64,000 bases of DNA from an uncultured Bacteroidales bacterium (GTDB lineage: Bacteria > Bacteroidota > Bacteroidia > Bacteroidales > Bacteroidaceae). A model generated the notes under the pieces. That model ran no database searches, was not told where the DNA came from, and was given only the letters and a program-made list of their open reading frames with translations. Position numbers and translations under genes: made by a program. The DNA is taken from NCBI GenBank assembly GCA_937898885.1, contig CALDKD010000089.1:41599-105598 (forward strand), in the 5' to 3' direction. Positions 18,274-27,135 of this stretch are shown in pieces (position 1 is the first letter of the stretch; each line of letters opens with the position of its first letter).

Positions 18274-19446
18274 ATGATTACAGAAGTCCACGAAGGGTTG
18301 AGAAAGTATATTGAGGAGAATATCATTCCGATGTACGACGAGTTTGACAGCGGTCACAGACGCGACCACGTGCGGATGGTCATTGACGGCTGTATGGAAA
18401 TGGCCGGCAAGTACGATGTTGACATCAATATGCTCTACGCCGCAGCGGCATATCACGACACCGGACTCACTGAGGGACGTGACACTCATCATATGGTGTC
18501 TGGTAAGATAATCCGCAATGACAGGAACCTGCGCGAGTGGTTCACCGATGAGCAGATTGAGACAATAGCCTGTGCCGCTGAGGACCACCGCGCATCGGCC
18601 GGAAACGAGCCCCGCAGCATATACGGACTTATTGTGGCAGAGGCAGACCGCAACATTGACCCTCTCACCATAATCAGGCGTACGGTTCAGTATGGCCTTG
18701 CGCACTATCCGGAGCTTGACCGTGAGGGCCAGTGGAGACGCACACTTGAGCATCTGCACGAGAAGTACGCCGAGGGCGGATATCTGAGGCTCTGGATTAA
18801 AGACTCGCCTAATGCCGCCAGGCTTGAGGAGTTGCGCGCCATCATACGCGATGAGGAACGTCTGCGCGATCTCTTTGACCGCAGCTACCAGCGTCAGCAG
18901 GTGCTTGACTTTCTGGAAAGGAACCAGATTCCATATACTCTGTACAATCACCCGCCACTCTTTACCATTGAGGAGGCTCTGGCGTACTGGAAGGACATAA
19001 GCGGATGCACGCACTGCAAGAACCTGTTCTTCCGCAACCACAAGGGCAACCGGCATTATCTGGTAAGCTTTGAGTGCCACAAGAAGATGGACATTCACTC
19101 TCTGGAGCACGTACTCAGGCAAGGCAAGCTCTCATTCGCATCGGAGGAGCGTATGATGCGCTGTCTGGGACTTAAGCCAGGCTCGGTATCGCCGTTGGGG
19201 CTCATCAATGACATTGACTTGAAAGATGCCAACCCTAAAGAGCTGTTCGACAACAGACACAGGGTAAAGCTCTATCTGGACGCAGACCTGGAGCACGCGG
19301 AGAATGTAAGTTTCCACCCCTCGGACAATATGGCGAGCGTTGTGCTCAAGCGCGATGATTTTCTGCGCTTTCTCTCCATCTGGAACGGTGAGTGGGAATG
19401 GCTTGAGATGCAGGAATCAATCCCAGACGGGTTGCAGGACTGCTGA
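18274..19446 (+). CDS. HD-domain hydrolase fused to YbaK/ProX-type aminoacyl-tRNA deacylase domain
   Basis: Fusion of 390 residues. The N-terminal half (1-200) is an HD phosphohydrolase with H32, H61-D62 (AYHDTGL), H105 (AEDHRAS) and D125. The C-terminal half (about 212-375) is a prolyl-tRNA-editing-like (YbaK/ProXp) domain (IPYTLYNHPPLFTIEEA, FFRNHKGNRHYLVSF, LGLKPGSVSPLGLIND). The second domain would hydrolyse mischarged tRNA; the HD substrate is unknown. I set the start at ATG 18274: an upstream in-frame ATG at 18196 would place the start before a TAAATTCG -7-like box (18246-18253). The 3' end overlaps the convergent HAD gene by 30 bp. Confidence 0.85.
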   Translation: MITEVHEGLRKYIEENIIPMYDEFDSGHRRDHVRMVIDGCMEMAGKYDVDINMLYAAAAYHDTGLTEGRDTHHMVSGKIIRNDRNLREWFTDEQIETIACAAEDHRASAGNEPRSIYGLIVAEADRNIDPLTIIRRTVQYGLAHYPELDREGQWRRTLEHLHEKYAEGGYLRLWIKDSPNAARLEELRAIIRDEERLRDLFDRSYQRQQVLDFLERNQIPYTLYNHPPLFTIEEALAYWKDISGCTHCKNLFFRNHKGNRHYLVSFECHKKMDIHSLEHVLRQGKLSFASEERMMRCLGLKPGSVSPLGLINDIDLKDANPKELFDNRHRVKLYLDADLEHAENVSFHPSDNMASVVLKRDDFLRFLSIWNGEWEWLEMQESIPDGLQDC

Positions 19447-20058
19447 CAGATCCGTGCCTGGCTCATAGAGACGGGCGTCAATGCCAAATCGGGCAGCACC
19501 TTCCACGTTAATTGGAGAGTCATCGACAAACACCATCTGCGATGGCGGAAGCCCTATTGTGTCAATTACCTTACGGTAAAAGGCATCACTTGGTTTGCCT
19601 ATGTGCATCTGATATGAGCAGAACAAATGCTTGAACGTGGTGTCCAACGGTATGCCGGCCTCGTCAAAAAGTTTGGAGCAATAGCGAAGGGCGATTGGAT
19701 TGTTGTTGCTGACCATATAGAGGTCACAATATTTTGACACTTCGCGCAGCAACGGTCCCTTTGCGGGATGTATGCCGGTAATCATCGCCTCGATACACTC
19801 GCGGATGATATCGGGTGTAGTACCGGGTCTGGAGCGGCTGATGCACTCCGCATAAAGCTCCACATCATCTATCAGCCCCATCTCATATTTACCAAAAAAG
19901 CCTCGCTGATGGCAGTTGTCTATATAGTCCTTCATAGTAGTCAGCCCTGCCTTCTCAGTAAACGCCCTCAGACATCTCTCACGGTCTAAATCAACAAGCA
20001 CGCCACCCATATCCAGCAACAAGGCGCGCACATTCCCATTATTCCCCAGTCTTATCAT
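19417..20058 (-). CDS. HAD superfamily (IA) hydrolase
   Basis: Phosphatase-type HAD protein of 213 residues. Motif I is LLLDMGGVLVDLD with nucleophile D16; motif II is DLYMVSNNNP; motif III/IV lies in HIGKPSDAFYRKVIDTIGL and MVFVDDSPINVEGA. The helical cap sits between motifs I and II (about 30-100), as in YihX/epoxide-hydrolase-N-like members that dephosphorylate sugar phosphates. The exact substrate is unknown. Its 3' end overlaps the convergent HD-fusion gene by 30 bp. Confidence 0.9.
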   Translation of the reverse strand: MIRLGNNGNVRALLLDMGGVLVDLDRERCLRAFTEKAGLTTMKDYIDNCHQRGFFGKYEMGLIDDVELYAECISRSRPGTTPDIIRECIEAMITGIHPAKGPLLREVSKYCDLYMVSNNNPIALRYCSKLFDEAGIPLDTTFKHLFCSYQMHIGKPSDAFYRKVIDTIGLPPSQMVFVDDSPINVEGAARFGIDARLYEPGTDLSAVLQPVWD

Positions 20059-20130
20059 ATCATCTGCGCAAATATGCCGCTAACTTAACACAAGAAAAGC
20101 GTATAAACAAGCATAATCCTTCTTTTTTAG

Positions 20131-20138
20131 TATTTTTG
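20131..20138 (+). promoter_or_regulatory. -7 element for the steroid-reductase-type cluster
   Basis: TATTTTTG is an exact TAnnTTTG match 27 bp before the ATG at 20166. No clear TTG lies at -33, so the promoter may be weak or activator-dependent. Confidence 0.5.
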
Positions 20139-20165
20139 TGTGTTTTTGCTTTATGAGGTTCCGTA

Positions 20166-20933
20166 ATGACACAACACACGTTTAACATATTTCTGACAGT
20201 GATGACGGTCATTGCCATAATTGTCTTTATCTGCCTCTATTTTGTGGATGCGGGATATGGTAAGTTCTACAACAGGAAATGGGGACCGGCTATTGGCAAC
20301 CGATTAGGATGGGTAGTAATGGAAGCACCGGTTTTCGTGGCTATGCTCTGCCTGTGGTACTTCTCTGACAGGCGCGACGACATTGTGCGGCTGACAATGC
20401 TGCTGATATTTGAGGCACACTACCTGCACCGGTCATTCATTTTTCCCCTGCTGATACGCGGCAACGGGCGAATGCCGCTCTCCATCATTCTGATGGGAGT
20501 GCTTTTCAACACACTCAACGCCCTGATGCAGGGAGGCTGGCTGTTCTATATCTCGCCGGCAGACAAATATGCTACGGAATGGCTTGTTGATCCGCGTTTC
20601 ATTGCCGGTGTTCTTGTGTTCTTTGCGGGTATGTTCATCAACATTCAGTCAGACAGCATTATCCGCAATCTCCGCAAGCCGGGCGACAATGCCCACTACC
20701 TGCCGAAAGGCGGAATGTTCCATTATGTGACATCCGCCAACTACTTCGGAGAGTTGCTGGAATGGACCGGGTTCGCGATACTGACCTGGTCCCTGTCCGG
20801 CCTTGTATTCGTAATCTGGACATTCGCCAATCTAGGCCCCAGGGCCGCGCGCATCTACACCCGATATAAGGATGAGTTCGCATCGGAATTCGATGCAAGG
20901 CGCTTGAGACGTATAATACCTTTCATATACTGA
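20166..20933 (+). CDS. Steroid 5-alpha-reductase family membrane protein
   Basis: Integral membrane NAD(P)H-dependent reductase of 255 residues in the SRD5A (3-oxo-5-alpha-steroid 4-dehydrogenase) family. The C-terminal half carries the family core almost as in human SRD5A1: IIRNLRKPGDNAHYLPKGG, then HYVTSANYFGELLEWTGFAI, and a final RYKDEFASEFDARRLRRIIPF. About six or seven membrane segments are visible. It would reduce the C4-C5 double bond of 3-oxo-delta4 steroids or bile acids to the 5-alpha (allo) form. It is the first gene of a four-gene run; the next gene begins 1 bp after its stop. Confidence 0.88.
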   Translation: MTQHTFNIFLTVMTVIAIIVFICLYFVDAGYGKFYNRKWGPAIGNRLGWVVMEAPVFVAMLCLWYFSDRRDDIVRLTMLLIFEAHYLHRSFIFPLLIRGNGRMPLSIILMGVLFNTLNALMQGGWLFYISPADKYATEWLVDPRFIAGVLVFFAGMFINIQSDSIIRNLRKPGDNAHYLPKGGMFHYVTSANYFGELLEWTGFAILTWSLSGLVFVIWTFANLGPRAARIYTRYKDEFASEFDARRLRRIIPFIY

Positions 20934-20934
20934 T

Positions 20935-22185
20935 ATGGAGTCACCTATCTTCACGCCCTGCAGCATAGGGCCTGTAACACTGCGAAACCGCGTAATCCGT
21001 TCAGCGGCTTTTGAGAATATGGCGTACGGAAACCGTCCGTCGCAGGAGTTGTACGATTATCACACTGCCGTGGCCCGTGGAGGTGTAGGTATGACTACAG
21101 TGGCCTATACCGCAGTGGCTGAGTCCGGTCTGTCTTTCGATGGTCAGCTGTGGATACGGCCGGAGATTATCCCTGAGCTCCGCAAACTGACCGACGGAAT
21201 ACACGCTGAGGGAGCCAGGGCATCCATCCAGCTTGGCCATTGCGGCAATATGACACATAGGGCTACCTGTCACTGCACTCCCGTAGGCGCGAGCGGCGGC
21301 TTCAACCTGTACTCACCGACATTCGTGCGCAAGCTTCGCAAGGAGGAGATATACCAGTTGGCAAAGGATTTCGGAACTGCCGTCAATCTGGCGCGTGAGG
21401 CCGGATTCGACTGCGTTGAGATTCACGCGGGACACGGCTACCTGATCAGTCAGTTCCTGTCGCCATACACCAACCACCGCCACGATGAGTTCGGAGGCTC
21501 ATTGGATAACCGTATGCGTTTTATGCGTCTGGTGATGGACGAGGTTATGAAGGCTGCCGGAAATGACATGGGAGTTCTTGTAAAAGTCAATATGCACGAT
21601 GGTTTCCGCCGCGGTATGCAGACTGACGAGTGCATAAGAGTGGCGCAGGAGCTTGAGCGGCTGGGAGCCCACGCGCTGGTTCTCTCTGCCGGATTTGTAA
21701 GCAAGGCGCCAATGGAGGTTATGCGTGGAGCGATGCCGATAAAGACCCTCGCATACTATATGGATATGCGCCATTTCTGGTGGTTGAAAGCCATGCTGGC
21801 TATGATTGGCAGAATAATGATACCTACAGTGCCCTACTCCGACGGATATTTCCTGGATGAGGCCAAAAAGTTCCGCGCGGCCTTGAGTATGCCGCTGGTT
21901 TATGTGGGAGGACTTACATCGAAGGCAAAGATGGAGGAGGTTCTTGATGCCGGCTTCACCGGGCTGCAGGTGGCGCGTGCCCTCGTTAACGATACAGACT
22001 TTGTGAATAAGCTACGCACGGGAGAGCTGGAATGCAGCGGATGCCGTCACTCAAACTACTGTATAGGACGTATGTACACCCTTCAGATGCGATGCCACCA
22101 TTGCGTGGAGAATCTGCCAAAGAAACTACAGCGTGAGATTGAGAAGGCGGAGTTTAACAACGACAAGACAAACGGAAAGGTATGA
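20935..22185 (+). CDS. Old-yellow-enzyme-type flavin reductase (3-oxo-delta4 5-beta-reductase-like)
   Basis: FMN-dependent TIM-barrel oxidoreductase of 416 residues in the OYE/BaiCD/2,4-dienoyl-CoA reductase branch. Signatures are LRNRVIRSAAFENMAYG near the N-terminus, IQLGHCGNMT, EIHAGHGYLISQFLSPYTN and DEFGGSLDNRMRF. Cysteines C367, C370, C376, C387 and C390 resemble the Fe-S cluster motif of this branch, but the C-terminal FAD/NAD(P) domain found in the ~650-residue relatives is absent. Beside a 5-alpha-reductase, a 5-beta-reductase role on bile acids/steroids is the natural inference. Its end overlaps the next start by 4 bp (ATGA). Confidence 0.85.
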   Translation: MESPIFTPCSIGPVTLRNRVIRSAAFENMAYGNRPSQELYDYHTAVARGGVGMTTVAYTAVAESGLSFDGQLWIRPEIIPELRKLTDGIHAEGARASIQLGHCGNMTHRATCHCTPVGASGGFNLYSPTFVRKLRKEEIYQLAKDFGTAVNLAREAGFDCVEIHAGHGYLISQFLSPYTNHRHDEFGGSLDNRMRFMRLVMDEVMKAAGNDMGVLVKVNMHDGFRRGMQTDECIRVAQELERLGAHALVLSAGFVSKAPMEVMRGAMPIKTLAYYMDMRHFWWLKAMLAMIGRIMIPTVPYSDGYFLDEAKKFRAALSMPLVYVGGLTSKAKMEEVLDAGFTGLQVARALVNDTDFVNKLRTGELECSGCRHSNYCIGRMYTLQMRCHHCVENLPKKLQREIEKAEFNNDKTNGKV

Positions 22186-22949
22186 GCTGGGCGTTGGTAA
22201 CGGGAGCCAGTTCCGGTATGGGTCTGAGATATGCCTCACAGCTGGCGGCACGCGGTCACGACATACTGCTTGTAAGCAACCAGCAGGAGCAGCTTCAGAC
22301 TGCGGCGTCGGAACTCTCGCGGAAATACGGAGTAAAGACTGTTCCACACTATCAGGACCTGTCGGCACCGGACGCTGCCGGCCAGTTGGTGTCATTCTGC
22401 CGTGAGCAGGGTATTGAGGTTGAGATTCTGGTCAACAATGCGGGTATGTTCTTTTTCAAGGAGCTGCAGCCGGAAGACGAGCATCGCGTTGATACTATGA
22501 TGAGCCTCCATACAACCACTGTCACCAAGTTGTCAATGCTGTTCGGAAATGAGATGCGGCTACGCGGACACGGACATATACTTATTGTCAGCTCACTTGC
22601 CGCCACATTACCGATGCCGGGTATTACCATATATGCGGCTACAAAGGCCTACCTTAAGAGTTTCGGGCGCTCATTCTACTTTGAGATGCAGCCGTACGGA
22701 GTCGGCGTCACCACAGTTTGCCCTCCGGCGGTAGCTACCCCACTCTACAATCTGAGCGAGAAGCTGTTGAGCCTGGGAGTGAGATGCGGAGTGATTTGGA
22801 CGCCAGACCGTCTGGTAAGACGAACCCTGCGCGCCATGGACCACAATCGCCGTTGCATAAAGCCAGGGCTGATGAACCTGTATCTTCCGGTACTGATAGC
22901 CATATTGCCAAAATGTCTGGTCAATCATCTATGGAACAAATTCAAATGA
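22182..22949 (+). CDS. Short-chain dehydrogenase/reductase (possible hydroxysteroid dehydrogenase)
   Basis: Classical SDR of 255 residues. It has the nucleotide-binding TGASSGMG at 7-14, NNAG (ILVNNAGMFF), catalytic Ser in IVSSLAAT and the YxxxK motif in IYAATKAYLKSFGRS. The C-terminal end is hydrophobic (LYLPVLIAILPKCLVNHLW), suggesting membrane association. In this cluster it would oxidise or reduce the 3-hydroxyl of a steroid or bile acid; the 3-alpha or 3-beta direction cannot be read from sequence. It overlaps both neighbours by 4 bp, indicating translational coupling. Confidence 0.85.
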   Translation: MSWALVTGASSGMGLRYASQLAARGHDILLVSNQQEQLQTAASELSRKYGVKTVPHYQDLSAPDAAGQLVSFCREQGIEVEILVNNAGMFFFKELQPEDEHRVDTMMSLHTTTVTKLSMLFGNEMRLRGHGHILIVSSLAATLPMPGITIYAATKAYLKSFGRSFYFEMQPYGVGVTTVCPPAVATPLYNLSEKLLSLGVRCGVIWTPDRLVRRTLRAMDHNRRCIKPGLMNLYLPVLIAILPKCLVNHLWNKFK

Positions 22950-23788
22950 AGAAAGCGATAATTGTAACAGGAGCCACAGGCAGTATGGGAGCCGCCGCAG
23001 TCAGGGCTTTGGCATCAAAGGGTATTACAGTAGTAATGGCCTGCCGAAACATTGAGAAAGCGCTGGCAATCCGCAGCGAGATAACCGGGAAGGATTCCTC
23101 AGCCTGCATATACCCACTCCGCATTGATTTGTCAAGGCTCAGCTCAATCCGTGAGTTTGTCAACGATGTGACCTCGCTGGCCGCGAGAGATGGTTTTGAG
23201 CTTGCCGGCCTGTTCAACAACGCAGGCGTGATAAACCGTCGTTATGGCCTGTCAGATGACGGCATAGAGCGTACTCTGGCAACAAACTACGTAGGTCCAT
23301 ACCTGCTTACCCGTCTTTTGCTGCCATATCTTTCCGATGGCGCCCACATAGTAAATATGGTGTCACTTACCTGCCGTCTGGCTTCCGTAAGGAAAGACTT
23401 TTTCAGCCGTCCCATTAAGAAGTTCAGGCAATTGGGCACGTATGCCGACACTAAACTTGCCCTGCTGCTGTTCAGCACCAAACTGGCGGAGCGGCTTGCA
23501 TCAGACGAGAGGCACATTCACGTAAATGTGGCGGACCCGGGTGTGGTGAACAGCAATATGCTCTCTATGGGCCGCTGGTTCGACCCTCTGGCAGATGTCC
23601 TGTTCCGTCCTTTATGCAAGAGTCCCGAGGACGGTGTCAGGCCGGCCCTGAGAGCTCTGGAGTACGATGGAAACGCAATGTATTTCAAGGGAGAGAGCCA
23701 GAAGCCCATCGCGCGCCGATACCATCGTCATAAGCTGATTAATTGGCTGTGGCAGCAAACGGCATCGCTATGCTCACTGCCGGACTAA
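22946..23788 (+). CDS. Second short-chain dehydrogenase/reductase of the cluster
   Basis: SDR of 280 residues with TGATGSMG near the N-terminus, NNAG (LFNNAGVIN), and catalytic YxxxK in GTYADTKLALLLFS. It resembles the retinol-dehydrogenase/WW-oxidoreductase branch (NYVGPYLLTRLLLPYL, VNVADPGVVNSNM). ATG 22946 overlaps the previous stop (ATGA); a second ATG at 22931 is possible, but far-upstream starts would run deep through the preceding gene. Likely acts on a lipid or steroid alcohol/ketone together with the three upstream enzymes. A perfect hairpin terminator follows 17 bp after the stop. Confidence 0.83.
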   Translation: MKKAIIVTGATGSMGAAAVRALASKGITVVMACRNIEKALAIRSEITGKDSSACIYPLRIDLSRLSSIREFVNDVTSLAARDGFELAGLFNNAGVINRRYGLSDDGIERTLATNYVGPYLLTRLLLPYLSDGAHIVNMVSLTCRLASVRKDFFSRPIKKFRQLGTYADTKLALLLFSTKLAERLASDERHIHVNVADPGVVNSNMLSMGRWFDPLADVLFRPLCKSPEDGVRPALRALEYDGNAMYFKGESQKPIARRYHRHKLINWLWQQTASLCSLPD

Positions 23789-23805
23789 GGCCGGCGTATT
23801 AATAT

Positions 23806-23848
23806 GAGAATGCCCGGGAGCCTGACAATTCAGTTCCCGGGCATTCTC
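23806..23848. terminator. Bidirectional terminator hairpin
   Basis: GAGAATGCCCGGGA (23806-23819) pairs perfectly with TCCCGGGCATTCTC (23835-23848). It separates the reductase cluster (+) from the converging tricorn-like gene (-). It has no long T-run, but the 14-bp GC-rich stem and position support the call. Confidence 0.75.
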
Positions 23849-23866
23849 GTATTCAAGTTGTCTTGC

Positions 23867-26800
23867 TTATTCTCCTATCTCCTTGAGAAGTTCCTCAACG
23901 GCAGCCCTAAGCTGTGAGTCCTCGCCCTTTACGACAGTCTCAGGTGAGTTCAGAATCAGTATGTCAGGCTCAAGCTGGGTTCCCTCCAGATAGTTGCCCT
24001 GGTCAGTGCGATATCCAATCACTGGAATACCGAACACCATTGTAGGATCCTGCATCGTAACCCAGTTCACGCTTGTCATAGTGCCCGGAACAGGCGCGCC
24101 TACAAGCTTTCCTATCTTCTGATGACTATATACCCAAGGTGTACCGTGAGCGTTGCTGTAATTGGCCTCACACTGGAGCATGATGCTAGGCTTGTTCCAG
24201 CGGCGGCTCGGCATATCGCAGCTCTCGCGGCCACGGATTACCTGAGTCAGATACTTCTCGCCGCTGAACAGTACCTCAATGTCCTCGTGCATACGACCAC
24301 CGCCGTTGAAACGGGTATCAATCACTATGCCCTCGCATTTGTTGTACTTGCCAAGTATGTCGGAATACACAGGGCGGAAGCTGTCATCATTCATCTTGCG
24401 GATGTGGACATATCCCAGACGGCCGTCTGACCACTTCTCAACATCGTCGGCACGCTGCTTTATCCAACGGTCGTAGAGCAAGTCGCTGAACGCGGATTTA
24501 GAGATTGGCAGCACAACGGCATCCTCACCGCCCTTCACGCTTACCAAAGTCTTCTTGCCGGCCTTGCCTGCCAGAAGAACGCTGATATCCTGCTCCGGGG
24601 TAATCTCCACTCCATCAATGTGAGTGATGATGTCTCCGGCCTTGAGCCTCAGACCATCGTGGTCGAACGGACCGTTCTTGACCACCTCGTCAACCTTCAG
24701 TCCTTTTCCTGTGTATGTCATATCAAACAGAAGGCCGAGTGATGCTGTTCCCTGTACAGCGTTGTCAGGAGAGAAACGGCCGCCGGTATGCGACACATTC
24801 AGCTCGCCAAGCAACTCGCTGAGCAATTCCGCGAAGTCATAGTTGTTGGAGATGTGAGGCAGGAACTTGCGGTATGCCTCTGTCATTGCATCCCAGTCAA
24901 CACCGTGCATACTTTCCGTGTAGAAACGTTTCTGCTCCTCACGATACACATAGTTGAACATATACTCACGCTCTGCCGCATGATCCAGTTTAAGGTCGGC
25001 ACTGTAAGTTATTGATGTAAGCTTCTCTCCGTCCAGTTTTCTCATTTTGCCGCCAAGCAGGAAGATTGTCTTTCCCTCGGCATCGGTCTCAAAGTGACCA
25101 CTGCCGGCACCCTTGTTGATGAGCTTTGTCTCGTGCTTGCGCAGATCCATCTTCCAAAGGTCCATACCATCCTCGAATGTGGTAAGGTAATAGAGAGTCT
25201 CACCATCCTTGCTAAGAATGGCATCACCCATATCGCTGCTGTTCGGAGTCAGGCGGACGATGCGCTCCTGAATGCCCTCCAGCTCAACTTTGATCAGCTT
25301 GGTGGAATCAGACTTGGCATCCTTCTTGTCATCAGTCTTGGAATCTTTTGATTTTTTGTCCTTGGATTTGCCGTCATCGCTTTTGGAGTCGGACTTCTTC
25401 TCAGCCTTCTTCTCAAGCTCTTTCCTGAGTTCATAATCCTCTTTTGACAGACGGAACTTATCGTATGCGTCCTGATTCAGGAAACAGAGGAAAGCATCGT
25501 TTTGCGAGCCCCATGAGGCGTGTGCGCGAAGGCCGAAGATCTCACTCTGGAACAGGATCGCATTGCCGTCCATAACCCAGCGGGGATTGCCTGATGTGTA
25601 TCCGCTCTCTGTCAGGTTCGTTATCTCACCTCCATCGGCGCTCACAAGGCCCATATCGTTATATGGCTCGTGTCCGTTAGCTGTGAACTCAAGCACGAAC
25701 CATTTGCCGTCAGGGCTCCAAACATAATCAAATCCACCTGACTGACTATACCAGGTGCTGCCGTCGGTTACCTGACGCACGGCCTTTGTGTCAAGATTCA
25801 CCACCATCAGCCGCGTGCGGTCCTCAATGAACGCGACCTCCTTGCCATCCGGTGAGAAACTGGGATGACCGCGCTCTATACTGAGATCAGGCAGAAGCGG
25901 CTCCTCGTCAATCAATGTGGCATTTGGGAAATTCGGATCCTCCTTGCGCGCTATCTTAGCCATATACAGCTGGGATATTCCGTCACGCTCGCTGCTATAG
26001 ACCAGCGTGCGGTTGTCGTGTCCGAAACTTACCCCGCGCTCTGCGGCGGCGGTATTCGTTATCTGCTTGGTAGTTGTATATTCCACCGATGTGACATATA
26101 CATCGCCACGGACAATGAAAGCCACCTGCTTGCCGTCAGGACTTACCGTTACACTTGTGGCACCTGATGTCAGCTTAAGAATCTCGGGCTTGTTCTCCTC
26201 ATCAAGAGTGACGTCGATGGCCACTTTCTCCGGCTTTGAGCCTGGCTTGGCCTGCATTGTATATATCTCACCGTCCCACGTCATACAGAGAAGGTCACCT
26301 CCACGTGACAGGAAACGGACCGGATGTGTGTCAAAAGATGTAAGTGAGGTCCAGTTACCCTTACCGTCCAGAGGCATGGACCACACATTCATCGTACCGC
26401 CATCAACCTCAGACAGGAAATACATACTCTTGCCATCTGCGCTCAAGACCGGATTACGGTCCTCACCGGCGCGATTCGTGAGATTGACGTGCTTCTTTGA
26501 CTTGACATCATAACGCCAGATATCGCGAGTGATTGACGATGTGTGATGCTTGCGCCACTCATCCTCACCTCCCTTCCTGTCCTGATACAGGAAGAAATCG
26601 CCCTTGGGACTGTAGCTGATCAACTCTGCCGGGGTGCCGAGTACCTGTACGGTCTTTCCTCCCTCCACGGGTACGGAATAGACCTCAGTCATCGATGTCG
26701 CCGGAAAAAGAGCGCTCTCTGCCTGATCCTGAATTGCAGCGCTGAAAAGCACCTTGCCGCCATCTGGGGTAAAGGCTGATGGAATCTCCGAAGCGGAATT

Positions 26801-27112
26801 GAAAGTAAGACGCGTGGAGCTTCCGCCATTTGAAGGCATCACATAAATGTCCAGACTACCATACCTGTCACTTGCGAACGCGATTTTTGATCCGTCCGGA
26901 CTCCAGACAGGATTTGCCTCGTAGCTGTCCTGGGAAGTCAGGCGAATGGCTGTTCCGCCTTTTGATGGAACGGTCCAGATGTCACCTTTGTAGCAAAACG
27001 CGATCTGCGAGCCATCCGGAGATATCCTCACATCGCGAAGCCACAGCGGAGTTGCGGATTCCGCGGATAATGACAGGATTGCCGCAAATACAATCAGTGA
27101 GAGACGTTTCAT
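23867..27112 (-). CDS. Tricorn-like protease (beta-propeller + PDZ + peptidase S41)
   Basis: Exported serine protease of 1081 residues. A signal peptide (FAAILSLSAESA) is followed by WD40/PD40-type propeller repeats (RISPDGSQIAF, NPVWSPDGSKIAFASD, HPSFSPDGKEVAF). A charged Lys/Asp/Ser-rich stretch lies near 575-610, then a PDZ-like domain (LRLKAGDIITHIDGVEI) and a C-terminal S41 protease. The likely nucleophile Ser lies in ANYSNAHGTPW, and VIDTRFNGGG is present as in the S41 family. ATG 27112 was preferred to TTG 27124. It is the last gene of an operon with GH67 and two UroD-family genes (23-bp gap). Tricorn relatives degrade peptides; why it sits here is unclear. Confidence 0.92.
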   Translation of the reverse strand: MKRLSLIVFAAILSLSAESATPLWLRDVRISPDGSQIAFCYKGDIWTVPSKGGTAIRLTSQDSYEANPVWSPDGSKIAFASDRYGSLDIYVMPSNGGSSTRLTFNSASEIPSAFTPDGGKVLFSAAIQDQAESALFPATSMTEVYSVPVEGGKTVQVLGTPAELISYSPKGDFFLYQDRKGGEDEWRKHHTSSITRDIWRYDVKSKKHVNLTNRAGEDRNPVLSADGKSMYFLSEVDGGTMNVWSMPLDGKGNWTSLTSFDTHPVRFLSRGGDLLCMTWDGEIYTMQAKPGSKPEKVAIDVTLDEENKPEILKLTSGATSVTVSPDGKQVAFIVRGDVYVTSVEYTTTKQITNTAAAERGVSFGHDNRTLVYSSERDGISQLYMAKIARKEDPNFPNATLIDEEPLLPDLSIERGHPSFSPDGKEVAFIEDRTRLMVVNLDTKAVRQVTDGSTWYSQSGGFDYVWSPDGKWFVLEFTANGHEPYNDMGLVSADGGEITNLTESGYTSGNPRWVMDGNAILFQSEIFGLRAHASWGSQNDAFLCFLNQDAYDKFRLSKEDYELRKELEKKAEKKSDSKSDDGKSKDKKSKDSKTDDKKDAKSDSTKLIKVELEGIQERIVRLTPNSSDMGDAILSKDGETLYYLTTFEDGMDLWKMDLRKHETKLINKGAGSGHFETDAEGKTIFLLGGKMRKLDGEKLTSITYSADLKLDHAAEREYMFNYVYREEQKRFYTESMHGVDWDAMTEAYRKFLPHISNNYDFAELLSELLGELNVSHTGGRFSPDNAVQGTASLGLLFDMTYTGKGLKVDEVVKNGPFDHDGLRLKAGDIITHIDGVEITPEQDISVLLAGKAGKKTLVSVKGGEDAVVLPISKSAFSDLLYDRWIKQRADDVEKWSDGRLGYVHIRKMNDDSFRPVYSDILGKYNKCEGIVIDTRFNGGGRMHEDIEVLFSGEKYLTQVIRGRESCDMPSRRWNKPSIMLQCEANYSNAHGTPWVYSHQKIGKLVGAPVPGTMTSVNWVTMQDPTMVFGIPVIGYRTDQGNYLEGTQLEPDILILNSPETVVKGEDSQLRAAVEELLKEIGE

Positions 27113-27135
27113 ATTGACTTTCAATTTACTTGTTT

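Noticed and set aside
22718..22945. Longer N-terminus for the second SDR
   Set aside because: It would read through the end of the preceding SDR gene; ATG 22946 overlaps the previous stop and starts directly before the Rossmann motif.
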